Positions 11,376-19,300 of a stretch of DNA of 64,000 bases are shown one piece after another. This DNA is from Caenorhabditis remanei (lineage: Eukaryota > Nematoda > Chromadorea > Rhabditida > Rhabditidae). The stretch is taken from positions 22,010,001-22,074,000 of the forward strand of contig NC_071331.1 in the NCBI RefSeq assembly GCF_010183535.1, in the 5' to 3' direction. Each line of letters starts with the position of its first letter. Position 1 is the first letter of the stretch. Made by a program: the position numbers and the translations under genes. The notes beneath the pieces are model-generated. The model made no database searches. It was not told where the DNA came from and saw only the letters and a program-made list of their open reading frames with translations.

Positions 11376-13402
11376 ATGTTCTCTCCCACTTGGATCGTTT
11401 CGGCTCTCGCGATTTTGGCCGTCGTCACAATGGCCGCCGAGACACCGGCTCAAGCTGCAAAGGTTAGTCACAGGGGGTACTGTAGGTTGGATCCAGGATT
11501 CAGAAATTTAGGATCCGGGGTACTGTAGCAAGGAGGGGTACTGTAGATTAAACGTACTGTAGGTGGGAGTTAGAATCCAAGAGAATTTTCAGATTGAATA
11601 GGATTGGGTTACTGTAGCTAGAATCCTGATTTTGGATCCAGGATCAAAAATCTTAAATTTAGGATCCTGGCTACTGTAGCATAGAAAATGAGTACTGTAG
11701 TCTAGGAGTACTGTAGATAGGAGCCAGAATCTGATAGAATTTTCAGGTTGAGTAGGATCGGGTTACTGTAGGTTGGATCCCGATTTTTGGATGCAGGATC
11801 AGAAATGTTAAATTTTGGATCCGGGTTACTGTAGCATAGAAAAGGAGTGCTGTAGTCTAGAAATACTGTAGGTTAAATAAAAACGGAACCCAAGGGATTT
11901 TTCAGATCGGGTTACTGTAGATTGGATCCTAAATTTTGGATCCAGGATCCAGGATCCAAAATTTCGGATTTTTGATCCAGGATCCAGGTTACTGTACATT
12001 TTTTCAGCCAGCCGACGTCAAAGACGCGCCAGCCGCCGCCCACTACGGTGGAGGATACGGTGGACCATCGTACCAACAGCCACAGTACCCAGTCTACCAA
12101 TTCCCGAACTTTGACGTCAACTATTGCTCCGTTCACGCCTCGTTCCCACTCGTCGGACTCAGAAGTGAGTAATTGGGGTACTGTAGCTGGATCCTAAAAA
12201 CTATTGGATCGGGGGTACTGTAGCTGGATCCAAGAAATTTTGGATCTGGGTTACTGTAGCTGGATCCTAGGAATAGGATGAAAATTTTGACTACAGTAAC
12301 CCAATTTTTTTACTTTTTTTCCAGAACACCACGGAGGACACCACGGACGTGGAGACCGTCACAAGAGACAATCCTACGGAGCACCAGCTCAGGACTCGAA
12401 CAACGGATACGGAGCACAGACTTTCGGTAAGGGGTACTGTAGGATGAGAGAGGGGTACTGTAGCTGGATCCTGAAAATTTTTATCGGGTTACTGTAATTT
12501 TCTGGAGTTACTGTAGTCAGTGAGAATACTGTAGTCGGATCCCAACTTTATAGATCTAGGTTACTGTACTTAAATCCCAAAAATTTTAGGATAGGATTAC
12601 TGTAGTTGGATCCTACATCCTTAGATCGGACTACTGTAGCTTTATAGGGGATTTTACTTAGATAGTTACTGTAAGTGAACTCCCAGATTCAGGATCCGGG
12701 TTACTGTACTAAAATCCAAAAAAAAATTAGGATCGGGTTACTGTAGTTGAATCCTAGATCCTAGGATTCAAAATTTCGCTTTTTTTTTCGATTTTTTCTC
12801 CAATTTTTTCCAATTTTCTCCAAATTTTTTGTATTTTTTCAGATTCCCCAGCCACCTCGTACAACCCACCAGCCTACGGACCACCATCATACGTCCAAAG
12901 ACCACGCCCATTCGAGCGTCAAGGATGTAGAAATACGGCGATCTACTCGCGCAAAGCGTGCCACAACTGCTGTCAAATCTCGTCTCGTGCCTCTGGAAAC
13001 ACTTCGGTAGGTCATGGAGGGGTACTGTAACTTCTTGGGGTACTGTAGTTTAGGTGTACTGAAGGTTGAGTAGGATCGGGTTACTGTAGGTTGGATCCTG
13101 GATCCTAAATTTTGGATCCGGGTTACTGTAGCATAGAAAATGAGTACTGTAGTCTAGAAGTACTGTGGGTAGGAGCCAAAATCTGAGAGAATTCTCAGGT
13201 TGAGTAGGGTCGGGTTATTGTAGGCTGGATCCTGAATTTTGATTTGCATGGATTACTGTACTTTTTTCAGCCAGTCGTCGGAATCCTGATGATCTTCGAT
13301 CCAAAACTGTCTGCTGACAAGAAACACCACAAGAAGGATGATGACGTCAACTCACCAGATCGGGCCATCCAATGCGTCTGCTGCACTTCCAGAAGAGTCT
13401 AA
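11376..13402 (+). CDS. secreted low-complexity protein with paired cysteine motifs (gene 2 of a divergent pair)
   Basis: Five exons: 11376-11462, 12008-12164, 12325-12426, 12843-13006 and 13271-13402. Phases agree throughout and give 213 residues. The N-terminus is a signal peptide ending near TMAAETPA. A Gly/Tyr/Pro/Gln-rich region follows, then a His/Gly/Arg stretch ending in a KR cleavage-like site, then C-HN-CC in exon 4 and CVCC near the C-terminus. The exon 1/2 junction (AAK then PADVK) matches that of the minus-strand gene (NNK then PADEV), and so does the cysteine order, so they are paralogues. It lacks the Trp-repeat tail and poly-Asp tract of gene 1. Introns are dense in TACTGTAG motifs. 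Role unknown; a structural extracellular, possibly eggshell or cuticle, protein is likely. Confidence 0.88.
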
Positions 13403-13462
13403 GGCCACGCCCACTTTTTTAATTTCGAAAAAAATTATGTGCCATTTTATAAGTTTCGAAGC

Positions 13463-13468
13463 AATAAA
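13463..13468 (+). terminator. polyadenylation signal
   Basis: AATAAA about 60 bases after the stop codon of the plus-strand secreted-protein gene. Confidence 0.6.
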
Positions 13469-13502
13469 TTGATTATTAATTGAAATTGGAATACATTCTC
13501 AG

Positions 13503-13684
13503 ATTCAGCACGCTGAGAGCTTTCAGAAAAGTACCCACAAGCCTATATTCCGATAATATTGGGTCCCACTACGAAAACTACAGTAACCCAAAAAAAGGTT
13601 ACTGTAGTTTTCGTGTCGAGACCCAACTAGCTCCAAACCTAGTCATAATTATACTCTTTCGAACCGTCTCAACAAGCTGAATCT
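13503..13684. repeat. palindromic MITE, family P, copy 5
   Basis: Lies directly after the polyadenylation signal of the preceding gene. Arms around GAGAGCTTTCAGAAAAGTAC; the right end has the CGAACCGTCTC variant seen at 5811. Confidence 0.7.
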
Positions 13685-13894
13685 GAATATTATAACAAAA
13701 TTTTTTTAGGTGGCCTAGAAACCCAAAATATCGAATTTCTAGGCCACCAGCCTCAAAATGCTCCAAACAATGTCGAAATGGGGTTCAAAATTTCAGAAAT
13801 TGCGTGGAAAAGACAAATCTGATAGTGGCAATTCCCGATTTTCTAGAAAAAAGTCTAAAATTTTAAAAAATTGAAAAAGAAAAATATCACAAAA

Positions 13895-13977
13895 CCCAGA
13901 TTCCAGGTGAAACGCTCATTTTCTAGAGTATCAATTCTCAAAGAAAATGGGTCATTACCTCTGAAATCCCGGGGATG
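13895..13977 (-). ncRNA. predicted hairpin, array 1 left terminal (class E)
   Basis: In the minus sense the arms GAGGTAATG...CATTTTCTTTGAG and CTCTAGAAAATG...CGTTTCACC pair around an 8-base loop. It is nearly identical to the right-terminal hairpin at 16126 and to the one at 60038. Confidence 0.45.
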
Positions 13978-14045
13978 TGGGGGTTACTGTAGGATCGGGG
14001 TACTGTAGATGGATCCAAAATTTTAGGATCGGGGGGGTACTGTAG

Positions 14046-14136
14046 GTCTCTAGCAAGGGGATTTTAGACACCTTTGTCATATATCACATAGGTTTGTGAT
14101 ATATATCCAAACGTGCCTAAAATCCCCTAGGGGACC
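14046..14136 (-). ncRNA. predicted hairpin, array 1 left (class A)
   Basis: Stem of roughly 30 pairs: GGGGATTTTAGGCACGTTTG with the facing CAAAGGTGTCTAAAATCCCC, then ATATATCACA with TGTGATATAT. Closing ends are GGTCCC and GAGACC. Confidence 0.45.
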
Positions 14137-14214
14137 AGAATAATAGAGAATAGTAGGATCGGGGGTACTGTAGCTAGATCCTGGATCCAGAAATTTAGGA
14201 TTGGGGTTACTGTA

Positions 14215-14303
14215 GGTCTCACCAAGGGATCTCAGACCGCTTATATGAATATCATACAGTTTTTGATATTGCAGATAAGCCATCTGTGATCCCAACGGGA
14301 CCA
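14215..14303 (-). ncRNA. predicted hairpin, array 1 left (class A)
   Basis: Closing ends GGTCCCGTTGGGATCACAG and CTGAGATCCCTTGGTGAGAC. The inner arms GGCTTATCTGCAATATC and GATATTCATATAAGC pair and are unlike those of other class A hairpins. Confidence 0.45.
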
Positions 14304-14404
14304 AGGAATACTGTAGTTATCAGAGAATAGTAGGATCGGGGTACTGTAGCTGGATCCAGGATCCAAGAATGCAGGATCGGGGAGTACTGTAGTCAAATGG
14401 AGGT

Positions 14405-14486
14405 ACCACCCCGGGGGGTAAGATAAGCAGTAACTATTCTGAAATTATTGCTCAGAATAGCTAGCGGCAGATCTTAGCTCCCAGGG
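14405..14486 (-). ncRNA. predicted hairpin, array 1 left (class B)
   Basis: Closing ends CCTGGGAGCTAAGATC and TATCTTACCCCCCGGGG; inner arms CTATTCTGA and TCAGAATAG around a GCAATAATT loop. Confidence 0.45.
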
Positions 14487-14540
14487 GGTACTGTAGAATA
14501 GAGAATAGTAGGATCGGGGGTACTGTAGCAGGATCCAGGA

Positions 14541-14553
14541 GGGGGGGGGGGGG
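14541..14553 (+). repeat. G13 homopolymer tract
   Basis: Uninterrupted run of 13 G in a spacer of hairpin array 1. Such tracts are unstable and can form G-quadruplexes. Confidence 0.9.
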
Positions 14554-14572
14554 TACTGTAGTGTCAAGAGGG

Positions 14573-14657
14573 TACCACCCCGGGAGATGAGATAAGCACT
14601 GACTATTCTGAAATTGTTGCTCAGAATAGGCCAGGTGGTTGATCTCAGCTCCCAGGG
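14573..14657 (-). ncRNA. predicted hairpin, array 1 left (class B)
   Basis: Arms GGGAGCTGAGATCAACCAC and GTGCTTATCTCATCTCCC, with inner CTATTCTGA and TCAGAATAG. Close relative of the hairpin at 60781. Confidence 0.45.
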
Positions 14658-14806
14658 GGTACTGTAGCTGGATCCAGGATCCAGAAATTTAGGATCGGGG
14701 TACTGTAGGAGGGGATCCGAGATAGGATCGGGTATTTTCATAGATCCTGATTCTAGAAAATTCCCGGAAAACCGGATTGAATGATTTCCGGGGGGCCACC
14801 ACCCGG

Positions 14807-14936
14807 CTTTTATACCCCCACGAGTGGGCGGAGCCTATTTTCCACCGGACGGCCGTTCTGCTAAAGTGGTGATCGGCAAGTGGTCATCAATCGAGCGCAC
14901 TTTCCTAGCAAAGGGGCGGAGCCTGGGGTATAAAAG
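14807..14936. promoter_or_regulatory. divergent promoter at the centre of hairpin array 1
   Basis: Minus-strand TATAAAAG at 14814-14807 and plus-strand TATAAAAG at 14929-14936, about 115 bases apart. Between them are mirrored GGCTCCGCCC / GGGCGGAGCC boxes and a TCATCAATCGAGCGCAC segment. The same order occurs at 33026-33154 and 60481-60631. Confidence 0.65.
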
Positions 14937-15000
14937 AGCGGCGGTGGCCCCCTGGAAATCATTCATTCCAATTTTTCCCCTCTCCTGGGACACCCTGGGG

Positions 15001-15060
15001 GATCCGAGTAGTCTCCGGCTAACTTCAAAAATCAGAAGTTAGCAGAGACTCCTAGGATCC
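15001..15060 (+). ncRNA. predicted hairpin, array 1 right (class D)
   Basis: Short strong stem: GATCCGAGTAGTCTCCGG then CTAACTTC, facing GAAGTTAGCAGAGACTCCTA then GGATC, with an 8-base loop. It is the first hairpin after the leader and recurs at 32906 and 60354. Confidence 0.5.
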
Positions 15061-15140
15061 ACCGGTGTGGTGGACCTACAGTAACCCCTCTTGGATCCAA
15101 CTACCGTACCCCGATCCTATAATCCCTGTGCTACAGTACC

Positions 15141-15225
15141 CCCCGGGAGACGAGATATATCATGTGGGCATATTCTAGATGGTGTCAAAAGAATATGCCA
15201 GTGATTATTTCATCTCCCGGGGTGG
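15141..15225 (+). ncRNA. predicted hairpin, array 1 right (class B)
   Basis: GGGAGACGAGATATATCA and GTGATTATTTCATCTCCC close the stem; GGCATATTCT and AGAATATGCC pair perfectly inside. Counterpart at 32740. Confidence 0.5.
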
Positions 15226-15302
15226 TACATCTACAGTATCCCCTCCCCCATGATCCAGGATCCAGCTACAGTACCCCCGATCCTGTTATTCTCTATTATT
15301 TG

Positions 15303-15389
15303 GGTCCCACTGGGGGCAGGCAGTCGTGAAAGGGAAACTCTAGCATCCTACTGAATTTCTCTACCACGTCTACCGGCCCCCGGTCGGAC
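15303..15389 (+). ncRNA. predicted hairpin, array 1 right (class C)
   Basis: Ends GTCCCACTGGGGGCAGGCAG and CCGGCCCCCGGTCGG; a longer, bulged inner stem. Counterparts at 32584 and 60193. Confidence 0.4.
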
Positions 15390-15454
15390 CTACAGTAACC
15401 CCCATCCAGGATCCAGCTACAGTACCCCTGATCCTACTATTCTCTGCTATTCAA

Positions 15455-15545
15455 GTCCCTCCGGGGGTCAGAAAACTTGTGCGAATAGTTCTAGACCGTT
15501 TCCTTGAATATTCACACACGTTTTCTAGGCCCCCGGTGTGCCGGA
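15455..15545 (+). ncRNA. predicted hairpin, array 1 right (class C)
   Basis: AGTCCCTCCGGGGGTCAGAA and TTTTCTAGGCCCCCGG close the stem; inner CTTGTGCGAATA and TATTCACACACG pair with one bulge. Confidence 0.45.
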
Positions 15546-15628
15546 CCTACAGTAACCCCGATCCTATATTTTTGGATCCTGGATCCAGCTACAGTACCCT
15601 CGATCCTACTATTCTCTATGCTACAGTA

Positions 15629-15715
15629 CCCCCTGGGAGCTGAGGTTGACTAATGCAATGCTCTAGAACACGTATCTCAAGATCAATGCAGAGCCACCTT
15701 CACCTCCCAGGTGGG
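15629..15715 (+). ncRNA. predicted hairpin, array 1 right (class B)
   Basis: CCCCTGGGAGCTGAGGTTGA and CCACCTTCACCTCCCAGG close the stem, with TGCAATG... and ...CAATGCA inside; the loop is large. Confidence 0.4.
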
Positions 15716-15789
15716 TACACCTACAGTAACCCCGATCCTAAAATTTTGGATCTGATCCTGGATCCAAAAACCTACAGTAACCCAATTGG

Positions 15790-15873
15790 TCCCCTTGGGA
15801 TCTTAAGCTGCTTGTGGTTTCTATCTTAATCTCATAAAAAGATAGAGAGACAATGCACCTTAAGATCCCTTGT
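15790..15873 (+). ncRNA. predicted hairpin, array 1 right (class A)
   Basis: GGGATCTTAAG and CTTAAGATCCC, then TTTCTATCTT and AAGATAGAGA, give about 28 pairs. Counterpart at 32423. Confidence 0.5.
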
Positions 15874-15969
15874 GAGAGACCTACAGTACCCCCGTATCCT
15901 AAAATTTTGGATCCAGGATCCAGCTACAGTACCCCCGATCCTACTATTCTCTATGCTACAGTATTCTTT

Positions 15970-16055
15970 GGTCCCGTTGGGATCACAGAGGGCTTTATCT
16001 ACTATATCTGACAGTATCTGATATAGAGGTAGTCTGTCTGAGATCCCTCAGTGTG
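15970..16055 (+). ncRNA. predicted hairpin, array 1 right (class A)
   Basis: Ends GGTCCCGTTGGGATCACAG and CTGAGATCCCTCAGTG; inner arms rich in TATCTAC and TATATC pair with GATATAGAGGTAG with bulges. Confidence 0.4.
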
Positions 16056-16125
16056 ACCTACAGTAACCTCCGATCCTAAAATTTTTGGATCCAACTACAG
16101 TACCCCGAGGCTACAGTAACCCCAC

Positions 16126-16207
16126 ATCCCCGGGATTTCAGAGGTAATGGCTCATTTTCTTTGAGAATTGATACTCTAGAAAATGAGCGTTTCACCTGGA
16201 ATCTGGG
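16126..16207 (+). ncRNA. predicted hairpin, array 1 right terminal (class E)
   Basis: Arms GAGGTAATGGCTCATTTTCT and AGAAAATGAGCGTTTCACC pair closely. Inverted copy of the left-terminal hairpin at 13895. Confidence 0.5.
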
Positions 16208-16301
16208 TTTTGTGATATTTTTTCAACTTTTTCAATTTTTTAAATTTCAGACTTTTTTCTAGAAAATCTGGAATTGCTACTATCATATTCGTCTTTTCCA
16301 C

Positions 16302-16454
16302 ACGATTTCCAAAGTTTTGAGCCCCATATTGGCCCACTTTCGCGCATTTTGAGGTCCGTGGCCTAGAAACCCAAAATTTTGGATTTCTAGGCCACCAGCC
16401 TCAAAATGCTCCAAAATGGGTCAATATGGGGCTCAAAATTTTGCAAATTTCACG
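16302..16454. repeat. palindromic element, family Q
   Basis: Outer arms GAGCCCCATATTGGCCCA and its complement, inner GGCCTAGAAA and TTTCTAGGCC. It lies between hairpin array 1 and the peptidase gene; the matching copy at 59772 sits at the same relative place beside array 3. Confidence 0.7.
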
Positions 16455-16599
16455 GGGAATCTGAACATCATATTTATAAGCGACGGAAACGAGAGGAAAA
16501 CCGGAAAAACAAGAAAAATAGCAATTTGGCATAGAAAAAACGGCAGAATTCAGAAAAAAATAGTCTAAAATAGATCAAAAATCAATTATCTTGAATTCC

Positions 16600-18339
16600 T
16601 TAGAGTCGCCGCCAACGGTTCGGTGGCCAGATGATGTGGGTGGCGCGTCCGGAGACCAGAGAACAGGAAACCTGCAAAAAATCGATTTTTTGCTCAAAAA
16701 ATCTCAAATTTTTCAGATTTTCAGTCAAAAATCTGCAATTTCTCACCGGTCCGTAGAGATTCGAGTCGTTTCGATGCTCCGGATTGTCTCCTTCCATCCA
16801 ATAGTGTCCTTTCACCACTTTCGTTTTCCATTCCGGATGATACGTCGGACTTCTGATCTCTCCTTCGACTGCCGTCACACGTTTGATGTGTTGAGTGTCT
16901 TTGTCACGGGGCGAACTGAAAAAATATAGATTTTTGAGCCGAAAATTGTGAAAATTCGCTTAATTTGAGCGGAAAACTGCTCAAAAACCGCTTTTTTAGT
17001 CTAAAAATCATGAAAATCTAGGAAAAATTATCGAAAACCCGCATTTTTGACACTATGGCCGAACTTTTCGTCTTGTGGCCTAGGATTCCGTGTTGTTGGT
17101 TTTCCAGGCCATCGTTACTTAGAATTGGCTCAAAATGTATTGATCTGGTGGCCTAGGATTCCGTATTGGTAGTTTTCTAGGCCACCGATACTTTTTTGTT
17201 GAAAATTGGCTCGAAATCGATTGAAAGTCAGCGAAAATCGGCTCAAAATTGTCATTTCTCAACTTGGTGGCCTAGAAACCCAAATATTCTAGAATTCTAG
17301 GCCACCAAAACATTTTTTTATGAGAAAAATGACATTTTGCGTCTAAAATTGCCGTTTTTCATTAAAAATCGATTAAAAACAGTCAAATTGAGTCGAAATG
17401 GTAATTTTCGACTTGGTGGCCTAGAAAACCAAATCGTGAAGAATTCTAGGCCACCAATTGAATTTCGGCCAAAATTCCGAGTTTGCAGCCTTACGTGAAA
17501 ACGAGAATGGTTCCGGGTGAGCAATGATAGAGATCTCTCGCCGACAACCACACGAAATCTCGTTTCCACCAACGAGCGTCGCCTCCTTCCAGTGTTGGTT
17601 GCATCGAATTTCCTGCAAAAAATCAGTTAAAATTGGAAAAAGAGGGCGTCAAAAGCGCGCCAGCCTGTCAAAATGTATCATTTTTCAAACAAAAAGTAAG
17701 AACGCGTCAGAGGTGCACCAGTTCACCGAAATCCTAATTATCGGTGAGAAAACGCGTCGCAGGTACGCCAGTCTGTCAAAATGTATCATTTTCAAAAAAA
17801 AGTAAGAACGCGTCAAAGACACGCCAGTTCGCCAAGATCCTAAATATGGGTACCGAAAACGCGTCCTTGCAACGCCAGACAGTCTGATTAACGGTGCTTG
17901 AGACGGGAAAACGCGACAAAAACGCGCCAGACAGTCCAAATTTCCATTTATAAAAGTAAAAACGCGACAGAAACACGTCCAGATAACCAGAACTCCGGTC
18001 TTTGAATCATAAATTGCGGCAAAGGCGCGCCAGACTCAATATACACTCAAAACTTGAAACTATCTGTCTGAAAACGCGGCAAAGGTGCCCAGGACAGTCT
18101 GAATTTGGAGTTTGACTGAAAAACGCGCCGAAGGCACGCCAGTCACCTGATTTCTGGCGGTTTTTGAACCTTTTATAGCGCCCAAAAACCGTATCTTCAG
18201 CTTTTCTCTTCCAAAAAACGCGTCGCAGGCACGCCAGAAACTCACCGATAACGACAGCCGGATGACCGACTTTATCGAAAAATGTATAGAGGGCGCATCC
18301 ACCGACGACGACTTTTCCAACTTTCTTGAGAGCTTGCAT
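16600..18339 (-). CDS. immp-2: mitochondrial inner membrane protease subunit 2 (IMMP2L type, S26 signal peptidase)
   Basis: Four exons: 18339-18246, 17612-17495, 16915-16747 and 16671-16600; phases agree and encode 150 residues. Exon 1 gives the hydrophobic anchor (GKVVVGGCALYTFFDKV). Exon 2 opens with NSMQPTLEGG, which carries the catalytic Ser of the SMxP box. Exon 3 has IKRV-TAVEGE, which carries the catalytic Lys, followed by a GHYWMEGDN segment and DSNLYGP. Exon 4 has SGRATHIIWPP, typical of IMP2. In the family this subunit works with IMP1 to remove inner-membrane sorting signals from intermembrane-space proteins. A TTTTCAG trans-splice acceptor lies only four bases before the ATG (18346-18344). 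The MINDY gene is upstream on the same strand, about 960 bases away, which is long for an operon. The first intron holds a 52-base-period minisatellite. A headless copy lies at 58148-59661. Confidence 0.93.
17643..18240. repeat. ~52-bp-period minisatellite in immp-2 intron 1
   Basis: Eleven degenerate copies of AACGCGTCAAAGGCGCGCCAG occur at roughly 50-60-base spacing (for example at 17700, 17753, 17808, 17858, 17911, 18073, 18121 and 18216). Single copies of the same motif are scattered elsewhere (18.95, 23.19, 24.13, 43.47 and 52.33 kb). Confidence 0.7.
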
Positions 18340-18359
18340 TTGGCTGAAAATTGGCTGAA

Positions 18360-19300
18360 AATAGGCTGAAAGTCATGAAAAATGAGTCAAAAATAAGTTG
18401 AAATTGGGTGAAAAACCACATAAATCAGTGAAAAATTCTCAAATTTTTGTTAAATCTAGCGGTTTACAAGCGTCAAGATACACAAAATACAGAAAAATCG
18501 GCGAAAATCGGGTCAAAATGTACAAAAAATGAGTTTTTTCTATGAAAATCGGCTGAAAATCGGGCAAATATGGTACAAAATGGGTCAAAATGGGCGAAAA
18601 ACCGAAGCAAAAATCAAATAAGTAAGGTGAAATTACAGAAAAATTGGATTTTTGAACAAAAAAATGGCTGAAAATGGCTGAAAATTACTGAAATTAGAGA
18701 TTTTTGGGTCAAAAATGGGGAAAAATAGACAAAAATAGGTGAAAATTGAGGTTTTTGTGCTGAAAATTGATAGAAATCTGGAATTTTTCGATCAAATTTG
18801 GCTGAAAATGGGCTCTTCTATAGATTATGACTGTTTTTAGTGGAAAAAAGCTGAAAATGACTGATTTTAAGACTGAAAATTGATAGAAATCTGTCAAAAT
18901 CGACTTAAAATGAATCAAAAATTTTAAAATCAGAAGTCTGGTGCGCCTTCGGCGCGTTTTCAGACAAAAATTTCGAATCTGGCGCGCCTTTGACGCGTTT
19001 TATGATTCAAAATTTTGAAAATTCCAGACATTTTTGATATAAATACCAGAATTCTGGTCAACTGGGGCGCTTTTGACGCGTTTTTCAGTCTGAAAAATGC
19101 AAATTTCAGCTCAAAAATGATCCAAAATGACTGAAAATGAGTCATTTTTGTTGAAATTAACCAAAAATTCTTTTAAAAAGTCAAAAAAACTGCTGAAAAT
19201 GAGCCAAAAACCCCATTTTCCCCGAAAATCTCGAAATTTCTCTAAAATTTCAGCCAAATCTACATATATATATATACAGTACTCCTTCTACAGTACCCCA
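18360..19300. other. intergenic sequence rich in GCTGAAAAT repeats
   Basis: Low-complexity GCTGAAAAT / TCAAAAATG sequence and two GGCGCGCC-containing motif copies near 18945 and 18985. No coding exon is seen between the MINDY stop codon and immp-2. Confidence 0.5.

Larger units (their letters stand above)
13895..16207. repeat. hairpin array 1: symmetrical 2.3-kb element with divergent promoters
   Basis: The outer ends are inverted copies of an 80-base hairpin (13895-13977 and 16126-16207). From the centre (14807-14936) two TATAAAAG boxes point outward. Each is followed by a leader GGTGGCCC...GGAAATCATTCA and then a string of imperfect hairpins: five to the left, eight to the right. Spacers repeat CTACAGTAnCCCCGATCCTA, GGATCCTGGATCC and TACTATTCTCTAT. 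In each arm the spacers read CTACAGTA in the outward sense. No protein is encoded. The arrays at 32.4 and 60.0 kb are shortened relatives. Confidence 0.7.

Noticed and set aside
13895..16207. Array 1 as a CRISPR array
   Set aside because: Eukaryotic context; the repeats are not identical, spacers are not unique, and the units are hairpins of different classes.
18340..19300. MINDY and immp-2 as a two-gene operon
   Set aside because: Same strand, but about 960 bases apart. A trans-splice acceptor before immp-2 fits SL1 as well as SL2, so an operon cannot be claimed.
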